64,000 bases of DNA, from contig NZ_CP016226.1 in the NCBI RefSeq assembly GCF_013377235.1, forward strand, positions 1,674,001 to 1,738,000, given 5' to 3'. The first letter of the stretch is position 1. Every line of letters starts with the position of its first letter. The DNA comes from Mannheimia varigena. Its GTDB lineage: Bacteria > Pseudomonadota > Gammaproteobacteria > Enterobacterales > Pasteurellaceae. Positions 51,695-61,053 of this stretch are shown in pieces. The position numbers and the translations under genes were made by a program. The notes beneath the pieces are model-generated. The model ran no database searches and was not told the origin of the DNA. It saw nothing but the letters and a program-made list of their open reading frames with translations.

Positions 51695-52603
51695 TTACCC
51701 CAATACAATCCCCAGACTAAACAACAAGTTAGTGATTAATGCCAACCCTGCCATTTGCCCTAGAATTGGGTAAAGCTCTTTTGGATCTTGATGTTGATAA
51801 ACAAAACGTGCGTGTTTTGCGAGTAGCGGTACAGCAAGTAAGAAGATGAAACTGTACCAATGTTCAAATTCCGAAATTGCAAAAATTAGATAAGAAATAA
51901 CCGCTAGTACCAACAACGCAACATGGTATTTTCGCCCGTTTTGGCTGCCAATTCTCACAATCAGCGTGTTTTTGCCGGCTTGTCTGTCTTGGTTAATATC
52001 ACGCAAATTATTGATATTTAATACCGCAACAGAGAGTAATCCGCAGCCGAAAGCAGGTAGTAAAATTATTGATGGTACACTATGAGCTTGTAGGTAAAAC
52101 ACGCCGATAACCGCTACAAAGCCAAAGAAAATCAGCACAAACAGATCGCCCAATCCTAAATAACCGTAAGCCTTTTTGCCGACGGTGTAAGTGATTGCAG
52201 CAACAATTGACACCACACCCAGCCCAATAAAAAAGAACAAGTCTTGAATGCTCTCAAAGGCATAAGCACTTAATGCTACGCCTGAAATAAAAGAGAGCAG
52301 ACTTAAAATAATCACCGCTTTTTTTAGTTGCTCGCCACTAATTGCTCCTTGCTGAATGGCTCGAAGCGGTCCGATTCGTTCTTTGGTGTCGGAACCTTTC
52401 ACGTGGTCGCCGTAATCGTTAGCGAAGTTAGAGAGAATTTGTAGCAAGATAGTCGTAATAAAAGCCAATAATGTCGTAATAAAATCAAATTTTCCAGCCC
52501 AATGAGCCAGTGCCGAGCCAACAATAATTGATGCCAACGCCAGTGGCAAAGTTTTGGGGCGAGCGGTGCTAAACCAAATCGAAAAAAGGGAATTTTTGTT
52601 CAT
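51695..52603 (-). CDS. menA: 1,4-dihydroxy-2-naphthoate polyprenyltransferase
   Basis: A 302-residue membrane prenyltransferase of the UbiA family, making demethylmenaquinone. The first Asp-rich motif is NFANDYGDHVKGSD (about residues 61-74) and the second is NNLRDINQDRQAGKNTL (about 197-213), where the polyprenyl diphosphate binds. About nine helices. RPKTLPLALASIIVGSALA at the N-terminus is typical. It diverges from trmO. Confidence 0.94.
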   Translation of the reverse strand: MNKNSLFSIWFSTARPKTLPLALASIIVGSALAHWAGKFDFITTLLAFITTILLQILSNFANDYGDHVKGSDTKERIGPLRAIQQGAISGEQLKKAVIILSLLSFISGVALSAYAFESIQDLFFFIGLGVVSIVAAITYTVGKKAYGYLGLGDLFVLIFFGFVAVIGVFYLQAHSVPSIILLPAFGCGLLSVAVLNINNLRDINQDRQAGKNTLIVRIGSQNGRKYHVALLVLAVISYLIFAISEFEHWYSFIFLLAVPLLAKHARFVYQHQDPKELYPILGQMAGLALITNLLFSLGIVLG

Positions 52604-52662
52604 AAATAATATTTCGTTTAAAATAATGAGTAATCTCCGTCATTTTATCAGAAAAAATCCCG

Positions 52663-53400
52663 ATGACTTCTACCCCAAAACAATTAAATCCGATCCAGAT
52701 CAATCCAATCGGTATTATGCAAAGCCCTTACGATGAAAAATTTTCCGTGCCTCGCCAGCCCAATTTGGTAGCGGAAGGAAAAGGCATTTTGCGATTAGTG
52801 CCACCTTATAACACGCCCGATGCGGTGCGAGGCTTGGAGCAGTTTAGCCATATTTGGCTGATTTTTCAGTTCCACCACATTCCAGAACGGGATTGGCACG
52901 CTACGGTTAGGCCACCTCGTTTAGGTGGGAATGAGCGAATCGGGGTATTTGCCAGCCGTGCGACTCATCGCCCTAATCCATTGGGCTTGTCGAAAGTGAG
53001 ACTAGAAGAAGTGGTGGTTGAGAACGGCGACGTTTATCTGAAATTGGGCAGTGTGGATTTAGTAAACGGCACGCCGATTTTGGATATTAAGCCTTATATC
53101 GTCTATGCGGATAGTGAACCTGATGCAGTTTCGGGCTTTGCACAAGAAAAACCGGAGCAGAAATTATCAGTTGTATTTAGCGAAGAAGTTCAACAAGCGG
53201 TCAAATTTTGCCAAAATTTTGCAAAATTTGGCATTGAGCAGCCACTTACTTTTATTCGTGATGTGATTGCACAAGATCCCCGACCGGCTTATCAACAAGG
53301 GAAAGTATCCGATAGAATTTATGGTATGAACCTTGCAGGCTATAATATTCGCTGGAAAATAGAACAAGGTGAGCAAGTGCTCGTCCTTTCGATTGAGTAA
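52663..53400 (+). CDS. trmO: tRNA (N6-threonylcarbamoyladenosine-37-N6)-methyltransferase TrmO
   Basis: A 245-residue SAM-dependent enzyme (YaeB/TsaA family) that methylates t6A37 in tRNA-Thr. Conserved stretches are FSVPRQPNLVAEGKGIL, LEQFSHIWLIFQFH, RVGVFATR-like RIGVFASRATHRPNPLGLS and the loop VDLVNGTPILDIKPYIVYAD. Length fits the gammaproteobacterial form. An uptake word lies in the coding region (53193-53201). It is divergent from menA across 59 bases. Confidence 0.92.
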   Translation: MTSTPKQLNPIQINPIGIMQSPYDEKFSVPRQPNLVAEGKGILRLVPPYNTPDAVRGLEQFSHIWLIFQFHHIPERDWHATVRPPRLGGNERIGVFASRATHRPNPLGLSKVRLEEVVVENGDVYLKLGSVDLVNGTPILDIKPYIVYADSEPDAVSGFAQEKPEQKLSVVFSEEVQQAVKFCQNFAKFGIEQPLTFIRDVIAQDPRPAYQQGKVSDRIYGMNLAGYNIRWKIEQGEQVLVLSIE

Positions 53401-53460
53401 ATGAACTTTCTGAAAGTGGAGATATCTAATAAGTGAATTTTATCCCTTTAAGGACTAATT

Positions 53461-54213
53461 ATGAAATTGAAAAATTTTCTCACACTTCTACCGCTTGCAC
53501 TAACAACGGTAACGGCTTTTGCTGAAACGGCTACCACAGAGGCAGCCCCTGCCGGTACGGTTGTTTCGGTAGAGAAAAAACAAGCCTCAAACTTTAGTTT
53601 CTCAACCAAAGTAACTCGTAGCGTTGAACAAGATTTAATGCAGGCAACGGTTTATAGCCAAAAATCAGGGAAGTCATTACCTGAACTGAAAAAAAGTGTT
53701 TCGCAAAATTTGAATCAAGTGCTGGAACTAGCAAAAAAACATCCGGCGATTGAGGTGCAAGCGGAAGGAATTAGCAATAACGCCAATTACAATAACAAAG
53801 GGAATATTGACGGTTGGCAAGCCTACGGTAGCGTGAGCTTGAAAAGTAAAGATTTTAACGCCATGGCTGAGGTGTTAGAAAATTTAGGTAAAGATGTGGC
53901 AATCCAATCTATTTACTTTGGTGTATCACCTGAGAAAGTAGCCTCATTGGAAGAAGAGATGCTACTTGAGGTCATCAAAAAATTCCAAGATAAAGCAGAG
54001 ATTATTCAAAAAGCTTTAGGGGCGAAAAAATATCGATTAAGTATGGTTAATCTGCAAACACCTAGCGATGGTGGCTATGAGTATGGATCTCGTATGGCAA
54101 GTACGATGTATGCAGCGGAACAAACTGCAATGGGAAAATCAGCAGATATGCCGTTAGAAGCAGGGAAAACTACCATTTCTGCCTCTGCTTCAGGTAGTGT
54201 CGATTTTGAATAG
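53461..54213 (+). CDS. SIMPL domain-containing exported protein (DUF541)
   Basis: A 250-residue protein with an N-terminal signal peptide (MKLKNFLTLLPLALTTVTAFA) and a SIMPL/DUF541 domain over about residues 40-248. Family features are repeated alternating segments such as VTRSVEQDLMQATVYSQKSGK and YFGVSPEKVASLEEEML. It is probably periplasmic. Relatives such as BP26 of Brucella and YggE of E. coli relate to stress resistance, but the function is not settled. Confidence 0.85.
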   Translation: MKLKNFLTLLPLALTTVTAFAETATTEAAPAGTVVSVEKKQASNFSFSTKVTRSVEQDLMQATVYSQKSGKSLPELKKSVSQNLNQVLELAKKHPAIEVQAEGISNNANYNNKGNIDGWQAYGSVSLKSKDFNAMAEVLENLGKDVAIQSIYFGVSPEKVASLEEEMLLEVIKKFQDKAEIIQKALGAKKYRLSMVNLQTPSDGGYEYGSRMASTMYAAEQTAMGKSADMPLEAGKTTISASASGSVDFE

Positions 54214-54286
54214 AAATGTATAGTTTTGTATAGACTTGTATTTTTACTTTAATTTTGAGGGGGAGTCCGTCTATACTAGTGACCCG

Positions 54287-54324
54287 AAATATGAGTATTG
54301 TAGCAAACTGTAATACTCATATTT
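54287..54324 (+). terminator. Terminator after the SIMPL-protein gene
   Basis: AAATATGAGTATT and AATACTCATATTT are perfect 13-base arms with a 12-base loop, followed by TATTTATT. Confidence 0.8.
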
Positions 54325-54400
54325 TATTTATTGGCTATTTATAGCATTTTCGGAAAGTAAACACATGATGTGTAAATGCCTGTTAAGGTAAGGATAAAAA

Positions 54401-55087
54401 ATGAAAAAATATTTTGCTGAATTTTTCGGTACATTTTGGTTAGTGTTTGGTGGTTGTGGTAGTGCAGTGTTAGCAGCTGGCATTCCGGAGTTAGGAATTG
54501 GCTATGCGGGTGTGTCATTAGCGTTCGGTTTAACCGTATTAACAATGGCGTATGCGGTAGGTCACATCTCGGGTGGTCACTTCAACCCCGCAGTTTCAAT
54601 CGGCTTATTAGTTGGTGGACGTTTTAACGCGAAAGATTTAGTACCTTATATTGTTGCTCAAGTTATTGGTGCAATTGCAGCCGGTGCAGTGTTATACACC
54701 ATCGCGTCAGGTATCCCGACATTTGATGCAACCGCAGGTTTTGCAAGCAACGGTTACGGCGAACACTCTCCGCACGGCTATAGCTTAATGGCAGCGTTAT
54801 TAATTGAAGTAGTATTAACGGCATTCTTCTTAATTATTATTATGGGTGCAACAGATAGACGTGCTCCGGCAGGTTTTGCTCCGATTGCAATCGGTTTAGG
54901 TTTAACCTTAATCCACTTAATCAGCATTCCGGTAACTAACACTTCGGTAAACCCGGCTCGTTCAACCGGTGTGGCGTTATTCCAAGGCAGCTGGGCGATT
55001 GAACAATTATGGTTGTTCTGGGCAGCGCCAATCGTAGGTGCAATTATCGGTGCAGTTGCTTACCGCTTCATCGCTGATGAAAAATAA
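54401..55087 (+). CDS. aqpZ: Aquaporin Z
   Basis: A 228-residue six-helix water channel of the MIP family. Both pore NPA motifs are present: HFNPAVS at about 60-66 (NPA 62-64) and SVNPARS at about 185-191, the latter with the arginine of the selectivity filter. Length and the N-terminal FAEFFGTFWLVFGGCGSAVLA match AqpZ. A pure water role is favoured over glycerol because the second motif keeps the narrow-filter layout. A short inverted repeat ACACAT-G-ATGTGT lies about 40 bases upstream. Confidence 0.94.
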   Translation: MKKYFAEFFGTFWLVFGGCGSAVLAAGIPELGIGYAGVSLAFGLTVLTMAYAVGHISGGHFNPAVSIGLLVGGRFNAKDLVPYIVAQVIGAIAAGAVLYTIASGIPTFDATAGFASNGYGEHSPHGYSLMAALLIEVVLTAFFLIIIMGATDRRAPAGFAPIAIGLGLTLIHLISIPVTNTSVNPARSTGVALFQGSWAIEQLWLFWAAPIVGAIIGAVAYRFIADEK

Positions 55088-55107
55088 TTTAACGAATTAA
55101 TTTTGTG

Positions 55108-55142
55108 CAGCCCTAATTGTCGATTAGGGCTGTTTTTTGTTT
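55108..55142 (+). terminator. Terminator after aqpZ
   Basis: CAGCCCTAAT and ATTAGGGCTG with loop TGTCG, then TTTTTTGTTTTT. It lies just before the small lipoprotein gene. Confidence 0.88.
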
Positions 55143-55158
55143 TTATAAGGACTTTAAA

Positions 55159-55299
55159 ATGAAAAACTTCATTAAATTTTGCGGAGTGATTTCAGCTACT
55201 TTACTTCTCAGCGGTTGCTTAGTGACTTCTGTCGTAGGTGGTGTGGTAGGCGCTGCTGTTGATGCGGTGGATACTGTCACTCCTGATATTATCGATTAA
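55159..55299 (+). CDS. Small lipoprotein of 46 residues
   Basis: A tiny predicted lipoprotein. The start MKNFIKFCGVISATLLLSGC has a lipobox LLSGC, so the mature form begins at C20 and is only 27 residues long, with a glycine/valine-rich stretch (SVVGGVVGAAVDAVDTVTPD). AAGGA precedes the ATG at the right distance; an in-frame ATG 14 codons upstream overlaps the aqpZ terminator and is not likely. Similar short entericidin-like or NF038104-type lipoproteins are widespread in this family; function unknown. Confidence 0.8.
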   Translation: MKNFIKFCGVISATLLLSGCLVTSVVGGVVGAAVDAVDTVTPDIID

Positions 55300-55301
55300 T
55301 C

Positions 55302-55310
55302 ACAAGCGGT
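55302..55310 (+). repeat. DNA uptake signal sequence
   Basis: ACAAGCGGTAAAAATTTG right after the small lipoprotein stop codon. Confidence 0.8.
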
Positions 55311-55399
55311 AAAAATTTGCCGATAGATTGCAAATATAAAATAAAGCGTTAAAATGACTTGCTATTTTCAATCACACAGTATGAATTAAAGGATTCAAT

Positions 55400-55984
55400 A
55401 TGAAAATTACTAAAGATTTAGTGCCAAGCATTGCTTACCAAGTGCGTACCCAAGACGGCGTATTAGTAGACGAAGCTCCGGCAAATCAACCGTTAGAATA
55501 CTTACACGGTCATAACAACTTGGTGGAAGGCTTAGAAAAAGCCCTTGAAGGCAAAGCTGTAGGCGAAGTCTTTGAAGTACGTGTAAAACCGGAAGAGGGT
55601 TACGGCGAATACAACGACAATATGGTTCAACGCGTGCCGAAAGACGTGTTTATGGGCGTTGATGAATTAGAAGTGGGTATGCGTTTTATCGCTGATACCG
55701 ATTTAGGCCCATTACCGGTGGTAATCACGGAAGTTGATGGCGATGAAGTGGTGGTAGATGGCAACCATATGTTAGCCGGTCAAGAGTTATTATTCTCTGT
55801 AGAAGTAGTTGGCGTGCGTGAAGCAACGGCAGAAGAAATTGCACACGGACACGTTCACGGTGGTCACGAGCACGGTTGTGGTTGTGGCGGACACGATCAT
55901 CACGATCACGAAGGCTGCTGTGGTGGACACGATCACGACCACCATCACGGACACGGTGGCTGCGGCTGCGGCAGTTATCACTAA
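55400..55984 (+). CDS. slyD: FKBP-type peptidyl-prolyl isomerase SlyD
   Basis: A 194-residue cytoplasmic prolyl isomerase and chaperone. Residues about 1-70 and 125-145 form the FKBP domain, with the insert-in-flap chaperone domain between (about 70-122). From about residue 150 to the end there is a long histidine/glycine/cysteine-rich tail that binds nickel and other metals in relatives and helps hydrogenase maturation in E. coli. The tail is encoded by repeats of GGACACGATCAC-type sequence, so open frames on the opposite strand there are shadows. Confidence 0.94.
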   Translation: MKITKDLVPSIAYQVRTQDGVLVDEAPANQPLEYLHGHNNLVEGLEKALEGKAVGEVFEVRVKPEEGYGEYNDNMVQRVPKDVFMGVDELEVGMRFIADTDLGPLPVVITEVDGDEVVVDGNHMLAGQELLFSVEVVGVREATAEEIAHGHVHGGHEHGCGCGGHDHHDHEGCCGGHDHDHHHGHGGCGCGSYH

Positions 55985-55999
55985 TTTTTATGTTCTCCC

Positions 56000-56024
56000 T
56001 CCCTTTTAGAGGGAGAGCTGTTTT
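56000..56024 (+). terminator. Terminator after slyD
   Basis: CTCCCTC and GAGGGAG with loop CCTTTTA-type, then AGCTGTTTTC; modest T run. Confidence 0.6.
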
Positions 56025-56061
56025 CAGAATTTCCCTTTTAAAGCCATTGCTAAATAGTTAA

Positions 56062-56070
56062 ACAAGCGGT
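56062..56070 (+). repeat. DNA uptake signal sequence
   Basis: ACAAGCGGTCAAATTTCT in the slyD-ilvA gap; matches the extended uptake consensus with the AT-rich tail. Confidence 0.8.
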
Positions 56071-56121
56071 CAAATTTCTCTGAAAATTTACCAATGTCTT
56101 TATAAAAATATAACCTTTCAA

Positions 56122-57651
56122 ATGATGAGTGAAACCAAACAAAACGAATCGGTAGATTATTTACGTTCGATTTTAAGCTCGAACATTTATGATCTCGCCC
56201 AAGTTACCCCTCTGCAAAAAATGGAAAAACTGTCTGAACGTTTAGGCAATAATGTGTTTATTAAACGTGAAGATCGTCAGCCTGTGCATAGTTTTAAATT
56301 GCGCGGTGCTTTTGCAATGATTTCTAATCTATCTAAAGCACAAAAAGAAGCCGGTGTGATTGCCGCTTCCGCCGGTAATCATGCTCAAGGTGTGGCACTT
56401 TCAGCAAAACATTTAGGTTTAAGAGCCCTGATTGTAATGCCACAAAATACCCCTGCAATCAAAGTTGATGCAGTGCGTGGTTATGGTGGTGAGGTATTGC
56501 TCTATGGTGCAAACTTCGATGAAGCTAAAGCAAAAGCGATTGAGCTTTCAACTGAATTGGGGATGACCTTTATTCACCCGTTTGACAGCCCAGCGGTAAT
56601 TGCAGGGCAAGGCACTATCGGTTTGGAATTAGTGCAGCAAAAGCCGGACTTAGATTATATTTTCATTCCTGTTGGTGGTGGTGGATTAATTGCAGGAATT
56701 GCCGTATTCATTAAGCAAGTTTTACCAAATATTAAAGTTATTGGGGTAGAGTCTAAAGATTCCGCCTGTTTGTATTACGCATTGAAAAATGGTCAGCCAA
56801 CCGATTTAGAGCGTGTGGGCTTATTTGCCGATGGTATTGCGGTTCGCCGAATTGGCGATGAAACCTTCCGCCTTTGTCAGCAATATGTTGATGATGTTGT
56901 GTTGGTGGATAATGATGAAATCTGTGCTTCAATGAAGTTAATTTTTGAAAACGTACGTGCCATTTCAGAGCCATCGGGGGCAACTTCATTGGCTGGTTTA
57001 AAAAAATATGTAAAACAGCACCAATTACAAGAAAAGAATTTAGCTTGTATCCTTTCCGGGGCGAATGTTAATTTCCATACTTTGCGTTTTGTTTCTGAGC
57101 GTTGTGAAATCGGCGAAAAACGTGAAGCATTACTGGCGGTAACCATCCCTGAACAGAAAGGCAGTTTCCTAACTTTCTGTGAGATTTTAGGTAATCGTGC
57201 GGTAACTGAATTTAACTATCGTCATTCCGATGATCAAAATGCGTGCATATTTGTTGGCGTAAGAATTTCCGGCTCGGCAGAGAAGTTAGAAATCATTAAA
57301 GAGCTACAGCAAAATGGCTATGATGTAACGGATCTGTCGGATGATGATATTGCTAAAACTCACATTCGTTATATGGTTGGTGGTAGAGCGGCCTCTATCA
57401 AAAATGAACAGCTTTATAGTTTTGAATTCCCGGAACAGAAAGGGGCGTTACTGAAATTCTTGCAAATGCTCACAAATTGGGATATTTCTTTGTTCCATTA
57501 CCGTGCTCACGGGGCAGATTATGGTGATATTCTCGCTGCATTTGCACTAAATCAAGGCGATGAAGTAGAATTAAATCAACATTTAGAACAGCTTGGCTAT
57601 CGTTTCCAAAATGTCAGCAATAGCCCTGCATATCAATATTTTTTGAAATAA
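56122..57651 (+). CDS. ilvA: Threonine ammonia-lyase, biosynthetic
   Basis: A 509-residue PLP enzyme that deaminates threonine to 2-oxobutanoate, the first step toward isoleucine. The PLP lysine is K59 in HSFKLRGAF; GGGGLIAG is the phosphate-binding loop. Two C-terminal ACT-like domains (about 330-505) give isoleucine/valine control, marking the biosynthetic form and not the catabolic TdcB. The start may be either of two adjacent ATG codons (56122 or 56125). It is followed 15 bases later by glmM. Confidence 0.95.
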   Translation: MMSETKQNESVDYLRSILSSNIYDLAQVTPLQKMEKLSERLGNNVFIKREDRQPVHSFKLRGAFAMISNLSKAQKEAGVIAASAGNHAQGVALSAKHLGLRALIVMPQNTPAIKVDAVRGYGGEVLLYGANFDEAKAKAIELSTELGMTFIHPFDSPAVIAGQGTIGLELVQQKPDLDYIFIPVGGGGLIAGIAVFIKQVLPNIKVIGVESKDSACLYYALKNGQPTDLERVGLFADGIAVRRIGDETFRLCQQYVDDVVLVDNDEICASMKLIFENVRAISEPSGATSLAGLKKYVKQHQLQEKNLACILSGANVNFHTLRFVSERCEIGEKREALLAVTIPEQKGSFLTFCEILGNRAVTEFNYRHSDDQNACIFVGVRISGSAEKLEIIKELQQNGYDVTDLSDDDIAKTHIRYMVGGRAASIKNEQLYSFEFPEQKGALLKFLQMLTNWDISLFHYRAHGADYGDILAAFALNQGDEVELNQHLEQLGYRFQNVSNSPAYQYFLK

Positions 57652-57666
57652 AAGTTAGGAATTAAA

Positions 57667-59001
57667 ATGGCTCGTAAATATTTCGGCACAGATGGTGTGC
57701 GTGGAGAAGTAGGTAAATTTCCGATTACTCCTGAATTTGCCTTAAAGCTCGGTTGGGCAGCGGGTAAAGTGTTGGCAACACAAGGCACAAAAAAGGTTCT
57801 AATCGGAAAAGATACTCGTATTTCAGGTTATATGTTGGAATCTGCACTTGAAGCGGGTTTAACTGCAGCTGGTTTATCGGCAGTATTTGTTGGTCCAATG
57901 CCTACTCCTGCGATAGCCTATTTAACCCGTACTTTTCGTGCTGAAGCAGGTATTGTGATTTCAGCTTCTCACAACCCATATTATGATAATGGGATTAAAT
58001 TCTTTTCATCAGTAGGCGAAAAATTGCCTGATGAAATCGAAGAAGCGATTGAAGCAATGCTTGATCAGCCAATGGATTGTGTCGATTCAGCAAATTTAGG
58101 GCGTGCAAGCCGTATTAATGATGCTGCTGGGCGTTATATTGAATTTTGTAAAGGAACTTTTCCATCTGAATTAAGCCTTGAAGGTTATAAAATCGTAGTA
58201 GATTGTGCCAACGGTGCAACTTACCATATCGCACCAAGTGTAATGCGTGAGTTAGGTGCAGAGGTAATTGAGATTGGTACGAAGCCAGATGGTTTAAACA
58301 TCAACGAAAAATGCGGAGCAACGGATATTAAATCCCTGCAAAAAGTGGTGATTGAAGCAGGAGCAGACGTTGGTTTAGCTTACGATGGTGATGGCGACCG
58401 TTTAATTATGGTTGATCATTTAGGTAATAAAGTTGATGGTGACCAAATTCTCTTTATTTTAGCCCGTGAAGCTCTTCGCTCAGGTAAATTACAAGGTGGG
58501 GTAGTTGGCACATTAATGAGTAATATGAGCTTGGAGTTAGCATTAAAACAGTTAGCGATTCCATTCTCTCGTGCGAACGTAGGTGACCGCTATGTACTAG
58601 AGCAGCTTAAAGAGAAAGGCTGGAAATTGGGTGGTGAAAACTCAGGGCATATCATTGTATTAGATAAAAATACAACAGGCGATGGAGTAATTGCCTCTCT
58701 GCAAGTATTAGCTGCAATGGTAAGCCATAAATTAAGTCTCAATGATTTAGCGAAAGCTGTACCGTTATTCCCTCAAGTTCTACTGAATGTTCGTTTTGAG
58801 AAAGGTGCGGAGAATCCCCTTGAAAGCGATGAAGTGAAAGCCGTTGCCGCTGAGGTAGAAAAACGTTTGGCAGGCAAAGGGCGTATTTTATTGCGTAAAT
58901 CAGGTACTGAGCCATTAATTCGTGTAATGGTAGAATGCGAAGATGGGCAACTCGCACAAAGCTGTGCAGAAGAAATTGTTGAAGCAGTAAAACGTAATTA
59001 A
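57667..59001 (+). CDS. glmM: Phosphoglucosamine mutase
   Basis: A 444-residue enzyme turning glucosamine 6-phosphate into glucosamine 1-phosphate, feeding peptidoglycan and LPS precursors. The catalytic S101 is in ISASHNPYYDNG; the metal loop is DGDGDR; the C-terminal phosphate loop is RKSGTEPLIRVMVE. N-terminus ARKYFGTDGVRGEVG is typical. In E. coli it sits with folP; here it follows ilvA closely. Confidence 0.96.
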   Translation: MARKYFGTDGVRGEVGKFPITPEFALKLGWAAGKVLATQGTKKVLIGKDTRISGYMLESALEAGLTAAGLSAVFVGPMPTPAIAYLTRTFRAEAGIVISASHNPYYDNGIKFFSSVGEKLPDEIEEAIEAMLDQPMDCVDSANLGRASRINDAAGRYIEFCKGTFPSELSLEGYKIVVDCANGATYHIAPSVMRELGAEVIEIGTKPDGLNINEKCGATDIKSLQKVVIEAGADVGLAYDGDGDRLIMVDHLGNKVDGDQILFILAREALRSGKLQGGVVGTLMSNMSLELALKQLAIPFSRANVGDRYVLEQLKEKGWKLGGENSGHIIVLDKNTTGDGVIASLQVLAAMVSHKLSLNDLAKAVPLFPQVLLNVRFEKGAENPLESDEVKAVAAEVEKRLAGKGRILLRKSGTEPLIRVMVECEDGQLAQSCAEEIVEAVKRN

Positions 59002-59004
59002 TCG

Positions 59005-59055
59005 CAACAAGCGGTCATATTTTGTAAAAAATTTGCAAAATATGACCGCTTGTTG
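59005..59055. terminator. Terminator after glmM made of paired uptake sequences
   Basis: CAACAAGCGGTCATATTTTG and its exact complement are 20-base arms with an 11-base loop, the longest uptake-sequence dyad here. It has only a short T stretch, and rpiA starts 18 bases on, so read-through is possible. Confidence 0.8.
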
Positions 59056-59072
59056 TTTAAAAGGAGCAAAAA

Positions 59073-59732
59073 ATGGATCAACAAGAAATGAAAAAAATTG
59101 CAGCTCAAGCTGCATTAAAATTTGTAAAACCGAATACGATTGTAGGCGTTGGTAGTGGCTCAACGGTAAACTGCTTTATTGATGCTCTCGCTTCAATGAA
59201 AGATGAAATTAAAGGAGCAGTTGCCGCTTCAAAAGCCTCAGAAGAACGCCTGCGTGATATCGGCATTGAAGTGTTTAGTGCCAATGAAGTGAGTGAACTT
59301 GATGTTTATATTGACGGTGCTGATGAAATCACACCTCAAGGGGCGATGATTAAAGGCGGAGGTGCGGCTCTCACTCGTGAGAAAATCGTTAGTTCTTTGG
59401 CTAAAAAGTTTATTTGTATCGTGGATACCTCAAAACAGGTGGATGTACTGGGTTCAACTTTCCCATTACCGGTAGAAGTTATTCCAATGGCTCGCTCTTA
59501 CGTTGCTCGTCAGTTAGTGGCACTTGGTGGTTCGCCGGAATATCGTGAAGGAGTAGTAACCGATAATGGCAACGTGATTTTAGATGTACATAATTTTAAA
59601 ATTATCGAACCGTTGAAAATGGAGTATACAATCAATAATATTGCAGGTGTCGTTACAAATGGCATTTTCGCACAGCGTTATGCTAATGTTACTATTGTTG
59701 GCACACCTGAAGGTGCAGTTATATTAGAATAA
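59073..59732 (+). CDS. rpiA: Ribose-5-phosphate isomerase A
   Basis: A 219-residue enzyme of the non-oxidative pentose phosphate pathway interconverting ribose and ribulose 5-phosphate. Conserved motifs are VGVGSGSTVNCFIDAL (about residues 24-39), DVYIDGADEI (catalytic region, about 77-86) and KGGGAALTREKI. It precedes serA by 36 bases, the same pair as in E. coli, where the genes are neighbours too. AAGGAG lies before the ATG. Confidence 0.97.
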   Translation: MDQQEMKKIAAQAALKFVKPNTIVGVGSGSTVNCFIDALASMKDEIKGAVAASKASEERLRDIGIEVFSANEVSELDVYIDGADEITPQGAMIKGGGAALTREKIVSSLAKKFICIVDTSKQVDVLGSTFPLPVEVIPMARSYVARQLVALGGSPEYREGVVTDNGNVILDVHNFKIIEPLKMEYTINNIAGVVTNGIFAQRYANVTIVGTPEGAVILE

Positions 59733-59768
59733 TTTATTATCGCAAATACATAATACTAGGAGCAAAAA

Positions 59769-60998
59769 ATGGCTAAAATCTCTTTGGATAAATCAAAGAT
59801 CAAGTTTCTTCTGCTTGAAGGAGTGCATCAAAACGCAATTGATGTGCTACTAGCAGCAGGTTATACCAATATCGAAGTTCATAAAAAAGCACTAGATGGT
59901 CAAGAATTGATTGACGCGATCAAAGATGCTCACTTTATAGGGATTCGATCTCGTACATTTTTAACCGAAGAAGTGTTAGCTCATGCCTCTAAATTAATTG
60001 CGATTGGTTGTTTCTGTATTGGTACAAACCAAGTTGATTTAAGTGCGGCGAAAAGACGAGGTATTCCAGTATTTAATGCACCGTTCTCAAATACCCGTTC
60101 TGTGGCAGAATTAGTACTTGCAGAAATGATTTTATTAATGCGTAAAGTACCAACTGCGAATGCTGAGGTACATCGAGGGGTGTGGAATAAGTCTGCCGTT
60201 GGTGCGAATGAAGTTCGTGGTAAGAAATTAGGGATTGTGGGATATGGACATATCGGTTCACAGCTTAGTATTCTTGCAGAAGCCATTGGTATGCAGGTTT
60301 ATTTCTATGATGTTGAAAATAAATTGCCACTCGGTAATGCACAGCAAGTGCCAACGTTAGAGCATCTGCTTTCAACTTGCGATATGATTTCGTTACACGT
60401 TCCAGAAATTGACTCTACTAAAAACCTAATGAGTGCAGAACGCATTGCTCAATTAAAAGAAGGGTCTGTATTGATTAATGCAGCTCGTGGTACGGTTGTG
60501 GATATTGATGCGTTAGCCGCTCGCTTAGAAGCTGGTACATTGCGTGGCGCGGCAATTGACGTATTCCCAGAAGAACCTGCTTCAATTAACGATCCGTTTG
60601 TATCGCCATTATGTAAGTTTGATAATGTGATCTTAACTCCACACATTGGCGGTTCAACCTCTGAGGCCCAGGCAAATATAGGGACGGAAGTAGCAAATAA
60701 ATTTGTGAAATATTCAGATAATGGCTCTACTGTAACAGCGGTAAACTTTCCTGAGGTGTCATTGCCACTTCACAGCCAAACTAAGCGTTTATTACATATT
60801 CACGAGAATCGTCCTGGTATCTTAAACCAAATCAACCAAGTGTTTGTGGAAGAGAATGTCAATATTGCTGCTCAATATTTGCAAACAGAACCAACTATTG
60901 GTTATGTAGTAATTGATGTGGAGTGTGATAATGTTGATGATGCATTACAACGCTTAAAAGCTATTGAAGGCACAATTCGAGCTAGAGTTCTGTACTAA
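59769..60998 (+). CDS. serA: D-3-phosphoglycerate dehydrogenase
   Basis: A 409-residue NAD-linked dehydrogenase, the first step of serine synthesis. NAD-binding GIVGYGHIGSQLSILAEAIG (about 157-176), catalytic R, E and H in LINAARGTVVD and HIGGSTSEAQANIG, and a C-terminal ACT domain (about 335-409) for serine feedback are all visible. It has the short E. coli-type build without the extra domain of the long form. A hairpin terminator follows. Confidence 0.96.
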   Translation: MAKISLDKSKIKFLLLEGVHQNAIDVLLAAGYTNIEVHKKALDGQELIDAIKDAHFIGIRSRTFLTEEVLAHASKLIAIGCFCIGTNQVDLSAAKRRGIPVFNAPFSNTRSVAELVLAEMILLMRKVPTANAEVHRGVWNKSAVGANEVRGKKLGIVGYGHIGSQLSILAEAIGMQVYFYDVENKLPLGNAQQVPTLEHLLSTCDMISLHVPEIDSTKNLMSAERIAQLKEGSVLINAARGTVVDIDALAARLEAGTLRGAAIDVFPEEPASINDPFVSPLCKFDNVILTPHIGGSTSEAQANIGTEVANKFVKYSDNGSTVTAVNFPEVSLPLHSQTKRLLHIHENRPGILNQINQVFVEENVNIAAQYLQTEPTIGYVVIDVECDNVDDALQRLKAIEGTIRARVLY

Positions 60999-61008
60999 TT
61001 AAGAAAGA

Positions 61009-61034
61009 GCCTGAATGATATTCAGGCCCTTTGC
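61009..61034 (+). terminator. Terminator after serA
   Basis: GCCTGAAT and ATTCAGGC around GATA, then CCTTTGC; weak T run, backed up by the next dyad. Confidence 0.7.
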
Positions 61035-61053
61035 ATTATTATAATGCTTAAGA

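Noticed and set aside
55790..55981. Open frames on both strands over the slyD 3' end
   Set aside because: They are by-products of the repetitive His/Gly/Cys codons in the SlyD tail, with threonine/valine-rich low-complexity translations and no ribosome sites.
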